From Bacteroidota bacterium (lineage in GTDB: Bacteria > Bacteroidota > Bacteroidia > Flavobacteriales_F > PHOS-HE28), in contig JAEZAU010000166.1 in NCBI GenBank assembly GCA_023430325.1, forward strand, positions 1 to 17,286: a stretch of 17,286 nt of DNA, given 5' to 3'. The notes under the pieces are model-generated. The model ran no database searches. It had not been told where the DNA came from and was given only the letters and a program-made list of their open reading frames with translations. Position 1 is the first letter of the stretch. Each line of letters starts with the position of its first letter. Made by a program: the position numbers and the translations under genes. This document shows positions 6,106 through 13,270 of the stretch, piece after piece.

Positions 6106-7576
6106 TCTCCTTTACCGATCTGAAATGTAGATCGGTCAGCAGATAAACATCCTCTTCAGGAAAAGCTTCGATCGTATCGCATCGCGAAGCGTCCAATTCC
6201 TGCAACTCCGGTCTGTAGTACGCCGTGGAAAGGGGCCGGCCCAGGTGAATGTAGAATTGCGCGTTGTGGTCCACACTATGATCGCCGCCTGGTTTCGTGA
6301 GGAGCTGTACATGGGGGAATACCCCACGTGAGGCATAATACCGGGTTGCCGCTCGGAAAGGCCAGGAATGATCCACTGTAACGAACCGATCTTCCCTTCT
6401 TCCTATCGTCTCAAGATCCGTCAAGATCCCTTTAGTATGCGCTTCGAAATCCCACAGATCCGTCTTATGGAAATTCACACTCATGGCCAGATTGATCACG
6501 AAACACGAAACGATCGAGATCCCGATAACTTTTTTGAACCTCCCGGCCGGAATTTCCTGTACAGAAGAGGCGAGGAGAATGATAATGATCGGATAGAGGT
6601 AGAGCGCGCCCCGGTCAATGACGTAACGTGTGCCAAAAAGTTGATGCTGAATTTCGATCGAGAGCAGGCAGATGATCAGCATGCACAGCATGAGAGATGG
6701 AATGGAAAGCACGCGGCGGTCACGCCGGATCGCTGCGATCGCAAGTGCGATCAATAGGACAACGAAGATCAACAAGACCATCTGTACAACACCACGGTCA
6801 TGAGCCGTGTACATGCCATGGTCCACCAGAGACATCATTGTATCCTGGAAGATGCCGTTTTTTCCGCCGTAATAGAAAGCGTCCAGAGCAAGCATTTTCC
6901 TTATCGGTATAAGAAGTATCGATGCCAGAATGATGGCGATCGCACCAACACCAAGGAACACGCGTCCGATCTTCTCCCGATCGGAAATGAAGGTGATCAG
7001 CATGATGAGCGCGATCAACGTTAGAAGATAAGTGAGCTGCGTGAGATTGGCCAGAGAGGCCAATGCGCCGAGAACCACGCTTAGGTACGCATGCTTAAGC
7101 GATCGATGCCTCGAGAACGACAGGAAGTAGTGAAGCGATCCCAACTGCAACGCGAAGGACATACCATAACCGCGAGCAAGACTGAAGAAGTCCAGCAGGA
7201 ACGGGTTGGCGATCAATAGGAAGAACACCAGCACCTTCATCCATCCTGAGAAGAGTGAACTTGAGATCCTCTGGGCGAAATGCAGATAAAGCAGAAAGGA
7301 GAGCACATTGGGCAGTCGCGCCAGGATCTCAGATCGGTCATTGACGAACCAGAACAGGATCTTCAGTATGAGCGTGTGGAGCAAATGGTTGTTCGCATCA
7401 CAGGGCTCGCAACTGAAGATCCCACGTATGGTATTTGGAACGAAATCCAGGATGGTCCAGGCCTCATCATAAGTTATGGAAAGCACTGCAGCACGATAGC
7501 CCACATAGCTGAAGGCCATGACCGCAAGGGCCGCATTCACCCAGAAATAACGGGGATGCGATCGATGTAAGGACAT
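6086..7576 (-). CDS. Polytopic membrane protein, GT-C glycosyltransferase-like
   Basis: A 496-residue protein with about ten hydrophobic segments through residue 380 and a soluble C-terminal part of roughly 120 residues. The first loop carries TYDEAWT (D37-E38), then NNHLLHTLIL and ARLPNVLSFLLY. This layout (acidic pair in the first external loop, NNHxL, RLPN) is typical of lipid-linked-sugar GT-C glycosyltransferases of the ArnT/PMT (GT39-like) group. The family would transfer a sugar from a polyprenyl-phosphate donor on the outer side of the inner membrane. Donor and acceptor cannot be inferred. It starts two bases after the stop of the RimB-like gene upstream, so the two are probably co-transcribed, and it ends overlapping rimK tail to tail. 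The general class is likely; the exact function is open. Confidence 0.75.
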   Translation of the reverse strand: MSLHRSHPRYFWVNAALAVMAFSYVGYRAAVLSITYDEAWTILDFVPNTIRGIFSCEPCDANNHLLHTLILKILFWFVNDRSEILARLPNVLSFLLYLHFAQRISSSLFSGWMKVLVFFLLIANPFLLDFFSLARGYGMSFALQLGSLHYFLSFSRHRSLKHAYLSVVLGALASLANLTQLTYLLTLIALIMLITFISDREKIGRVFLGVGAIAIILASILLIPIRKMLALDAFYYGGKNGIFQDTMMSLVDHGMYTAHDRGVVQMVLLIFVVLLIALAIAAIRRDRRVLSIPSLMLCMLIICLLSIEIQHQLFGTRYVIDRGALYLYPIIIILLASSVQEIPAGRFKKVIGISIVSCFVINLAMSVNFHKTDLWDFEAHTKGILTDLETIGRREDRFVTVDHSWPFRAATRYYASRGVFPHVQLLTKPGGDHSVDHNAQFYIHLGRPLSTAYYRPELQELDASRCDTIEAFPEEDVYLLTDLHFRSVKEITRSAR

Positions 7577-7578
7577 CT

Positions 7579-7995
7579 TCAGCCGAGCAGGTTCTTCTTG
7601 CTTACATCAACCACGAAACGGTTGCGCAGGAACTTTCTGCCCAGGAGCACCTGATACTTCATGTCGCTCCGATCGAACAGCGTGAATTGCGTGTACGATT
7701 CCACTCCATCGAGCGCTACGCGTGTCCGGATCAGGTAACGTCTCGTCGGGATGCCGTTACTGCTGCGTACGGTCACCCTCTTGAACTTGCGGAAGATCTT
7801 CGTCTTGCGTTTTCCGCCCATCTGGAAGAGCACCACCAGGTATCGTTCATCGTTCACGCGGCGGATCTTCAGACGCTGGTAATGGAGGGCGCTGCGATAA
7901 GCCCCTGTATCGATCTTCGCTTCCACGCGATCGATGCCCAGTGATGGCAGCGAGATATGCTCCAGCCTTCCTATGGTGACCAGTTTTCTTCCCAT
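7579..7995 (-). CDS. RimB-like retropepsin-fold protease (RimK/LysX-associated family)
   Basis: A 138-residue protein with the aspartic-protease mark D29-T30-G31 in KIDTGAYRSALHY and the partner pattern LLGRKFLRNRFVVDVS near the C-terminus. This matches the small bacterial retropepsin-like family often annotated as ATP-dependent zinc protease, whose member RimB works with the ligase RimK in Pseudomonas. It probably dimerises and cleaves peptides; a glutamylated target is inference. The frame extends to an ATG at 8079, but the extra 28 residues do not resemble the family. The start at 7995 has a -7-like CACCTTTG 10 bases upstream, as elsewhere in this window. The GT-C-like gene follows after two bases. 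Confidence 0.82.
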   Translation of the reverse strand: MGRKLVTIGRLEHISLPSLGIDRVEAKIDTGAYRSALHYQRLKIRRVNDERYLVVLFQMGGKRKTKIFRKFKRVTVRSSNGIPTRRYLIRTRVALDGVESYTQFTLFDRSDMKYQVLLGRKFLRNRFVVDVSKKNLLG

Positions 7996-8005
7996 TCGCC
8001 GATCG

Positions 8006-8013
8006 CAAAGGTG
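8006..8013 (-). promoter_or_regulatory. Possible -7 box (CACCTTTG) for the RimB-like gene
   Basis: On the minus strand CACCTTTG differs from TAnnTTTG only at the first base and ends 10 bases before the ATG at 7995. It supports the shorter start, because it lies inside the longer reading frame. Confidence 0.35.
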
Positions 8014-8091
8014 GATCCCGGAAAGCATCGATACCAATTGCCGGCCCATGGGTTTTCCACCATGGAAGTAGTACATCAACGGAAGATCCCC

Positions 8092-8099
8092 GAACTTTG
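8092..8099 (+). promoter_or_regulatory. Possible -7 box (GAACTTTG) for the DUF4920 gene
   Basis: GAACTTTG differs from TAnnTTTG at the first base and ends 15 bases before the ATG at 8115. The position is comparable to the perfect boxes before the DUF983 and rimK genes. No clear -33 element is seen. Confidence 0.35.
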
Positions 8100-8114
8100 T
8101 GCAGCATTACCATC

Positions 8115-8591
8115 ATGAAAAAGCCGATCCATCTGCTGGCAGCCGCATTGCTCGCCCTTTTGTGCACATCCGATCTCTCCGCACAGAACGTGCGCAGCTA
8201 TGGCGAACCCATCACTCCGGAGGGTGCGATCAAGACCGAAGAGTTCTATTCGGCGGCGAGCAAACTCACCGCAACGGATACGCTCCATGTGAAACTGGAT
8301 GCAGAGATCATCACCAGCTGTGTAAAGAAAGGGTGTTGGATGGATGTGAAGCTGCCGAACGACCAGGTGATGAAGGTGAAATTCAAGGACTATGGATTCT
8401 TCGTACCCACACAAGGTCTTGAAGGCAAACAAGCGGTATTGAAAGGTTATGTCACCAAGGAAGTGACCGATGTGGCCACCTTGCGGCACTATGCAGAGGA
8501 TGCAGGAAAGAGCAAGGAGGAGATCGAGAAGATCACCGAGGCCGAAGAAGATCTGTTCTTCCTTGCCGATGGGGTTTTGATCATTTTCTGA
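8115..8591 (+). CDS. DUF4920 domain secreted protein
   Basis: A 158-residue protein. The start at 8115 gives a canonical signal peptide (MKKPIHLLAAALLALLCTSDLSA, cleavage before QN); the frame reaches back to 8097 but that adds six residues in front of the signal. The mature part (YGEPITPEGAIKTEEF, then ITSCVKKGCWMDVKLPND, VKFKDYGFFVP, LKGYVTKEV, and a highly charged helix EDAGKSKEEIEKI) matches DUF4920, a family of exported Bacteroidota proteins of unknown function with an OB-fold-like appearance. The two cysteines in SCVKKGCW are characteristic and could form a disulfide or bind a metal. It lies head to head with the RimB-like gene and 30 bases ahead of the PAP2 gene. Family call good, role unknown. 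Confidence 0.85.
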   Translation: MKKPIHLLAAALLALLCTSDLSAQNVRSYGEPITPEGAIKTEEFYSAASKLTATDTLHVKLDAEIITSCVKKGCWMDVKLPNDQVMKVKFKDYGFFVPTQGLEGKQAVLKGYVTKEVTDVATLRHYAEDAGKSKEEIEKITEAEEDLFFLADGVLIIF

Positions 8592-8621
8592 TCTGGTATC
8601 ATTCCTGCTTGGACGCGACCC

Positions 8622-9347
8622 ATGTCCGGGTACCGCTTTCTGCTGTTGAACTTCTCACTGTTCTTAACGTTCAACTCTTTCACGCAGACATATCATGGTC
8701 TGCAACCCGGCCGTGAGATCGCCATTGGCACTTTGGGCCTGGGCTCGTTGGCAGTAAGCCATTTCGTGATCAAGGAGAAACCGCTGGATACACTGGTCTT
8801 TCTTGATGTATCGAGGATCAATGGCTTCGATCGGATCGCGCTCGATCGATGGAGCATTCCGGCACACACCACATCGGATGTTCTGATGTTCGGATCGGTG
8901 GCGATATCCCTGGCCGGTGGCGTCATCAACCAGAACGGCCAAGACCTGGAGATACCGATCGCATTGGTGCTTGAAAGCATGTTGGTGAACAGCGGGATCA
9001 CCTCACTGGTGAAGAATTGGGTGGCACGTCCAAGACCTTACACTTACGGGATCCACCTCCCACCGGGCCAACGACCCAGGAACGGGAACCTGGTCAGCTT
9101 CTGGAGTGGCCATACATCAACGGCATCCTCCGCTACCATGGCCACCGCCTTCATGGTGCAGCGATCGCCGGCCTCACAGGATACCAAGACCATTACATGG
9201 ATCGCTGCCGCCGGACTGCCGCTGGCGGTAGGTTATTATCGCGTGAAGGCAGGCCGCCATTTCCCTACGGATGTGTTGGTCGGTTACTTTTTCGGCGCCC
9301 TGGTAGGTTGGGCGGTGCCTTACTTTCACCGCAACGAAGGAACGTGA
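8622..9347 (+). CDS. PAP2-superfamily phosphatase, exported
   Basis: A 241-residue membrane-associated acid phosphatase of the PAP2 fold. All three catalytic motifs are visible: KNWVARPRP (K131-P139), SGH (S162-H164) and YRVKAGRHFPTD with His213 and Asp217. These form the phospho-histidine site that removes phosphate from lipids such as phosphatidic acid or undecaprenyl pyrophosphate; the actual substrate is not evident. An N-terminal signal or anchor (FLLLNFSLFLTFNSF) suggests the active site faces the periplasm. It starts 30 bases after the DUF4920 gene and ends one base before the next gene's ATG, so it is probably in an operon with the isoaspartyl peptidase, although no functional tie is obvious. 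Confidence 0.9.
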   Translation: MSGYRFLLLNFSLFLTFNSFTQTYHGLQPGREIAIGTLGLGSLAVSHFVIKEKPLDTLVFLDVSRINGFDRIALDRWSIPAHTTSDVLMFGSVAISLAGGVINQNGQDLEIPIALVLESMLVNSGITSLVKNWVARPRPYTYGIHLPPGQRPRNGNLVSFWSGHTSTASSATMATAFMVQRSPASQDTKTITWIAAAGLPLAVGYYRVKAGRHFPTDVLVGYFFGALVGWAVPYFHRNEGT

Positions 9348-9348
9348 C

Positions 9349-10281
9349 ATGAGCAGGATCGCATTGGCCGTACATGGTGGGGCAGGCACCATCTTGATGG
9401 AACAGATGACGCCGGAGAAGGAAAAGGCCTATCGCAGCGCCTTGGAACGTTCTCTTCAGGCGGGCCATACGGTGCTGGCCATGGGTGGTACAGCCTTGGA
9501 GGCCGTAGAGAAAGCGGTGCGCGTGCTGGAAGATGACCATCTGTTCAACGCGGGGAAAGGAGCAGTCTTCAATGCCGATGGACAGCATGAGATGGATGCG
9601 AGCCTCATGTGCGGACGCACACTTCGCGCAGGGGCCGTGGCCAGTGTTCAGAACGTGCGGAACCCCATTGTGCTGGCAAGGAGGGTGATGGATCGAAGCG
9701 ATCATGTCCTGATCAGTGGGCTGGGGGCTTTCGAATTCGCCCACAAGCAAAAAGTGGAACTGGAAGATGATCAGTATTTCTTCGATCAATACCGTTATGA
9801 TCAATGGCGCGAAGCTCAGACCACCGATAGTGTGATGCTCGACCACAGCGAAGGCGGGGAGCACAAGTTCGGTACGGTGGGAGCGGTCGCACTCGATGTA
9901 CATGGTGATCTTGCCGCGGCCACCAGCACCGGTGGAATGACGAACAAGAAATGGCAGCGCATCGGTGACAGCCCTATCATCGGCGCCGGAACCTACGCCA
10001 ACAACCTGTCATGCGCCGTCAGTTGCACCGGTCATGGCGAAAGCTTCATTCGTGCAGTGGCCGCCTTCGACGTTCATGCGTTGGTGCATTATAAAGGCCT
10101 TACGCTCCAGGAGGCCATCAGAACGGTGGTACATGACAGATTACCTCCCTTGCGGGGCGATGGTGGAATGATCGCGGTAGGCAGGGAAGGGGAGGTGGTG
10201 CTGGATATGAATTGCAGCGGAATGTATCGGGGTTGGCTGGAACCTGATGGAAGCCTCCGCACCGCGATATTCAAGGATTAG
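9349..10281 (+). CDS. iaaA: Isoaspartyl peptidase / plant-type L-asparaginase (Ntn hydrolase)
   Basis: Hydrolyses beta-aspartyl (isoaspartyl) dipeptides and L-asparagine. The precursor cleaves itself before a threonine that becomes the N-terminal nucleophile: here Thr176 in HKFGTVGAVALD. Other family marks are LAVHGGAGTI at the N-terminus, FNAGKGAVFNADGQHEMDASLM, ATSTGGMTNKKWQRIGDSPIIGAGTYANN and SCTGHGE. The 310-residue length is normal and no signal peptide is present, so it is cytoplasmic. With cyanophycinase and cyanophycin synthetase about 3 kb downstream, it is a good candidate for splitting the beta-Asp-Arg dipeptide released from cyanophycin; it could equally be general protein-repair or asparagine metabolism. 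It starts one base after the PAP2 stop and ends in a four-base overlap with the convergent AI-2E-family gene. Confidence 0.92.
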   Translation: MSRIALAVHGGAGTILMEQMTPEKEKAYRSALERSLQAGHTVLAMGGTALEAVEKAVRVLEDDHLFNAGKGAVFNADGQHEMDASLMCGRTLRAGAVASVQNVRNPIVLARRVMDRSDHVLISGLGAFEFAHKQKVELEDDQYFFDQYRYDQWREAQTTDSVMLDHSEGGEHKFGTVGAVALDVHGDLAAATSTGGMTNKKWQRIGDSPIIGAGTYANNLSCAVSCTGHGESFIRAVAAFDVHALVHYKGLTLQEAIRTVVHDRLPPLRGDGGMIAVGREGEVVLDMNCSGMYRGWLEPDGSLRTAIFKD

Positions 10282-11399
10282 AGCTTGCTCGGCGGCGCCG
10301 GTGTGCCAGGTCTTTTCCGCATGAAGAACCGCCTTTTTTCCTCCTTCTCACCATCATAGATCCGCTCTTCGCCGAGAATGAATCCCCAAGGTCTCAGTGA
10401 GGGGATCGAATCACAGACGATCTTCAACATACCGGTGATCGGGATCGCCAGGATCATTCCCACCACACCCCAAAGCATGCCTGCCGCCAGCAAAGCGACA
10501 AGGCTGGCAAGAGGATTCAAGCTAACGCTCGATCCCACCACATAAGGAGTAATGAAATTGTTCTCAAGGAACTGGGTGATCAGGCACACCCCCAGTGCGG
10601 CCGCGGCGTACATGATGGAATCCTTCGTGATCAATGCGATAAGGATCGGCAGCAGGCTTCCGATCAAGACGCCGACATAGGGGATCACGTTCAAAAATGC
10701 GATGACAAAACCGAGCAGCACCGCATACTTCAGATCAAGGATCAGAAAGCCGATCGAATTGAGTATCCCCAAGATCAAGATCACGATAAGCACTCCCCTC
10801 AAATATTTCCGCGAAAGCACCGATATCTGCACCATGACATCCAGCACCGCACCTTCGCTCGTGGTACCCAGCTGTTGAAAGAAGATGCGGAACTTATCGC
10901 GCAATAGAAGAAGGAGGAAAATAAAGATCGGGATCGGGACCACGCTGGCCAGCACGCTTCCCGTGGTGCGGAACAACTGCATGGCAATATTGCCCCCGGC
11001 ATCGGCCGCTTCTGAAAGTCGCTCGTTGAACCAGCGTGTCTGCTCACGCCGATCGATGTGTGTCCTATCTTCCAGCCAGGTGAGCACTTGTGCGCTTTTG
11101 ACGCCGAAGGCCTCACGTAATGCGGGGAATTCGGCCGCGAACCGTTTCCCCTGCCAGCCCAGAAAATAGAAGAAGAGCAGAACGATGACCAGGACTATGA
11201 AAGTGGCCGTGGCCGCACCAGCCCACCTTGGCGATCCATGCCGCTCCATTTGTTTGGCGATCGGTAGCACCAGGAAGGCCAGCAATCCCGAGATCATCAG
11301 CAACAGGAACAGCCCTTTCCCAAAATAAAGCGCGGTCACCGTTAAGATGACCGCGAGCAATACATTCACATAGCGCTGAAGCCCATCGGCCGTGTTCAT
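10278..11399 (-). CDS. AI-2E transporter family (UPF0118/PerM) membrane protein
   Basis: A 373-residue polytopic protein. Two N-terminal helix pairs (YVNVLLAVILTVTALYFGKG, then the LLMISGLLAFLVLPIAKQME segment) lead to a third (ATFIVLVIVLLFFYFLGW), a soluble amphipathic central region (residues about 90-150), and a cluster of C-terminal helices containing LGFVIAFLNVIPYVGVLIGS, which is the family hallmark. The group includes AI-2 exporters and Na+/H+ antiporter-like proteins, so the transported substrate is unknown; quorum signalling should not be assumed. The C-terminal tail is basic and proline-rich. It is the last gene of a four-gene minus-strand operon, starting 15 bases after the stop of the previous one, and converges with the isoaspartyl peptidase gene through an overlapping TTAG. 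Confidence 0.9.
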   Translation of the reverse strand: MNTADGLQRYVNVLLAVILTVTALYFGKGLFLLLMISGLLAFLVLPIAKQMERHGSPRWAGAATATFIVLVIVLLFFYFLGWQGKRFAAEFPALREAFGVKSAQVLTWLEDRTHIDRREQTRWFNERLSEAADAGGNIAMQLFRTTGSVLASVVPIPIFIFLLLLLRDKFRIFFQQLGTTSEGAVLDVMVQISVLSRKYLRGVLIVILILGILNSIGFLILDLKYAVLLGFVIAFLNVIPYVGVLIGSLLPILIALITKDSIMYAAAALGVCLITQFLENNFITPYVVGSSVSLNPLASLVALLAAGMLWGVVGMILAIPITGMLKIVCDSIPSLRPWGFILGEERIYDGEKEEKRRFFMRKRPGTPAPPSKL

Positions 11400-11414
11400 G
11401 GGAGGAAGTATGTT

Positions 11415-11894
11415 CTAGTACCGGCGTTCGCCCCCCATTTCGGGTTCGGCATAGTGCATACCGTTCCCATGGGCCGCCCGGCGGCTACGAACATAATCCT
11501 TTACCCGTTCCCAGGAACGTCTTACCTCACCAAGTACCGAATCAGCGGTCTTGTTACCACCGATCTTTTCGGTTAGGTACGGTGTTGCCGCAGTAAGACC
11601 CCACATGATCGCTTTGCCCCAGGGAGTATACTGCTTGGGGCCAAGCATGGATCCTGCCATTGAAGCCAGTGTCTGCGGTCTCTTGTCAAGGAAGGCCATT
11701 ACGGCTTTCATGGGCCGCCAGGCTCCTATCAGTTCACCGAAGATGTCCCCTACAAGGCCACGGCGGAATTCCTTCTCACCAAGCACCTTCACGTGTTCCT
11801 TCAGGTTGAACCGATAACCTTCGCGGGCAGCCTTCAGACGGGCGATCTCTGTGCGCACCTCGTCCATGCTGGTATAGCGTTCAGCCTTTGCCAT
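11415..11894 (-). CDS. Uncharacterised protein of the YtxH/holin-like operon
   Basis: A 159-residue, mainly basic protein that I cannot place in a named family. The N-terminal half is helical and charged (MDEVRTEIARLKAAREGYRFNLKEHV, likely coiled coil), followed by a middle part (IFGELIGAWRPMKAVMAFLDKRP), a glycine-rich mildly hydrophobic stretch (WGKAIMWGLTAATPYLTEKIGG) and a charged C-terminus. No signal peptide or certain transmembrane helix is seen; peripheral membrane association is possible. Its ATG lies inside the end of the holin-like gene (14-base overlap), so translation is probably coupled, and the AI-2E-family gene follows after 15 bases. The context suggests an envelope-linked role. 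Confidence 0.75.
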   Translation of the reverse strand: MAKAERYTSMDEVRTEIARLKAAREGYRFNLKEHVKVLGEKEFRRGLVGDIFGELIGAWRPMKAVMAFLDKRPQTLASMAGSMLGPKQYTPWGKAIMWGLTAATPYLTEKIGGNKTADSVLGEVRRSWERVKDYVRSRRAAHGNGMHYAEPEMGGERRY

Positions 11895-12288
11895 GGATCG
11901 TATTGATGATGTAAAGTGAGATCTTGTCCTTGAGGGTGGTGTTCCATATCACCATGAAGATGGCTCCAAGAAGAATATATACACCTGCGGCGGCAACAAA
12001 ACCAAGCGCCATGTCCTCAAAGGCATTTCCGAAGGCTATGCCCATGGCCACGCTCAGCAGGATCAGCACGATCATACCGAAGATGATCCCGGTAAGGCCC
12101 AGACCGATCCCTCCGGCAATATTGCCGGCCTTCTGGCCGGTCTCCAGGATGGCCAGGTCCTTCTCGGTCTTGATCATTTCGATCACATCCTCCTTCACCA
12201 CCTCCATGTACAGGCCGATGTCAGGCCGGTCTTCGTGGGGATGTATATACCGCGCATAGCGGCTGTAGTCTGTGCTGGCTGCTTCCAT
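11881..12288 (-). CDS. Holin-X-like (Phage_holin_3_6 type) membrane protein
   Basis: A 135-residue protein with a charged N-terminal half (residues 1-55, including YMEVVKEDVIEMIKTEKDLA) and two long transmembrane helices (about 57-87, GIGLGLTGIIFGMIVLILLSVAMGIA, and 95-117, ALGFVAAAGVYILLGAIFMVIW) before a short basic end. This arrangement resembles the so-called phage holin superfamily 3-6, which in free-living bacteria sits beside YtxH-type genes and is not tied to lysis. No phage genes are nearby, so a prophage role is unlikely. It lies 12 bases after the YtxH-like gene and overlaps the next gene by 14 bases. Structural description sure, family likely, function unknown. Confidence 0.75.
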   Translation of the reverse strand: MEAASTDYSRYARYIHPHEDRPDIGLYMEVVKEDVIEMIKTEKDLAILETGQKAGNIAGGIGLGLTGIIFGMIVLILLSVAMGIAFGNAFEDMALGFVAAAGVYILLGAIFMVIWNTTLKDKISLYIINTIHGKG

Positions 12289-12300
12289 GTGGATCGTTGG

Positions 12301-12708
12301 TTAAACGCCGCGGCGCATGTCATCGGCCATTTCCGAAGCACGGCGGCCAGCGGTGTTCACTCCATCACGTACTTCATTGCGCACCCGCGAACGCAGATCC
12401 TGGCCCTCACGGAAAAGGAAGTGGATGAAATCGTTCACTTCATCACGCGTCATGGAAGCCATATCCACGGCCTTTCCTTTCACGCGGCTCCATTCACGGT
12501 GGCCGTTCTCGATCAGCTCATTGAGCTTCTCCTTGGCATTTCCGCCAGCCTCGGCAATATCGTCGCGCAGTTCACGACCCGATTTTGGTGCAAAGAGCAC
12601 GCCCAGAGCGGCCCCCAGTGCCATGCCGCCGAGAAATCCGATGATCCCGAAGCTGGTACCGTGTTCTTCTTCGTGATAGTTGGTGCTGTCATAGCGTCCG
12701 TTCCTCAT
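12301..12708 (-). CDS. YtxH domain-containing protein
   Basis: A 135-residue protein with the YtxH pattern: a short polar N-terminus, one glycine-rich transmembrane helix (FGIIGFLGGMALGAALGVLFAP, residues about 20-42) followed at once by KSGRELRDDI, and then a long charged helical tail (residues 45-130, likely coiled coil). YtxH proteins are small general-stress or envelope proteins with no known enzymatic activity; the tail would lie in the cytoplasm or periplasm depending on topology. It is the first gene of the minus-strand operon that continues with the holin-like, uncharacterised and AI-2E-family genes. A possible -7 box lies 43 bases upstream. Confidence 0.88.
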   Translation of the reverse strand: MRNGRYDSTNYHEEEHGTSFGIIGFLGGMALGAALGVLFAPKSGRELRDDIAEAGGNAKEKLNELIENGHREWSRVKGKAVDMASMTRDEVNDFIHFLFREGQDLRSRVRNEVRDGVNTAGRRASEMADDMRRGV

Positions 12709-12943
12709 GGTCTTGGTTATTTATTGATGGATCGATGAAGTTTTCCACTTCGAAGCTAATCACACATCAGGCCGGAGGGAACTGACATCCATCAGGAAGC
12801 GGACAACTGAGGCTGCTGTGCGCATCACGCGCGGAGATCGATAAATTGATCTCTCTGCGGAAGGATGCGGCACGAAGCGATGATCCAGGAACCTGAGGGA
12901 ATGGATTCCACAAACGATGGGAAGGCCCGTCAACGATCGGTCT
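12709..12943. other. Intergenic region upstream of the YtxH operon
   Basis: There is no convincing gene in these 235 bases. It holds the start region of the YtxH operon (minus strand) and the tail of the DUF3817 transcript. On the minus strand TAGCTTCG (plus 12751-12758) is one base off TAnnTTTG and could be the -7 element. Next to it GAAGT-N5-ACTTC (12738-12752) forms a small inverted repeat that could be an operator. I see no strong terminator for the upstream cphB-DUF3817 transcript, so read-through into the YtxH operon is possible. Confidence 0.35.
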
Positions 12944-13267
12944 TCAACCTTCGGCAGTGCCTGGCTGTGCACTTGTACCTCGCAACCATTTACGTTCCAT
13001 TATGAACGTACCGAACGGAAGAATGGAGGCCAGGCCGATACCGATCACCCGCTCCACCGGCCATTTGAGCACCGTGAACAGCGGCAATGCCGCCACCCAG
13101 TACCAGATGAAGAAGATGCCATGGAACCAGCCTGTTACCGTGACGGCCATTGGGAGATCGGCCAGGTATTTCAACGGCATGGCGATGAACAAGAGGACCA
13201 GGAAACTGACGCCTTCGGCCAATGCGGCCTTGCGAAAATGAGGAATGATACGACCTGGATCGGCCAT
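12944..13267 (-). CDS. DUF3817 family small membrane protein
   Basis: A 107-residue protein with three hydrophobic helices: LAEGVSFLVLLFIAMPLKYL (about 16-35), the W-F-H-G stretch GWFHGIFFIWYWVAALPLFTVL (about 46-67), and VIGIGLASILPFGTFIMERKWL (about 74-95). The EGVSFLVLLFIAMPLKY start and the FGTFIMERKW end are characteristic of DUF3817, a bacterial integral membrane family of unknown function. It starts 3 bases after the cyanophycinase stop, so it should be on the same message. Whether it takes part in cyanophycin turnover (for example by moving dipeptides or amino acids) or is just a co-transcribed neighbour cannot be told. Confidence 0.83.
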   Translation of the reverse strand: MADPGRIIPHFRKAALAEGVSFLVLLFIAMPLKYLADLPMAVTVTGWFHGIFFIWYWVAALPLFTVLKWPVERVIGIGLASILPFGTFIMERKWLRGTSAQPGTAEG

Positions 13268-13270
13268 GGA

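Noticed and set aside
11881..12288. Possible prophage because of a holin-like protein
   Set aside because: No integrase, capsid, terminase or lysis gene is nearby, and holin-like proteins of this type commonly sit with YtxH genes in non-phage operons.
12760..12972. Minus-strand 70-residue reading frame between the DUF3817 and YtxH genes
   Set aside because: Low-complexity, arginine/serine-rich composition with no motif or ribosome-binding site, overlapping the DUF3817 3' end in another frame.
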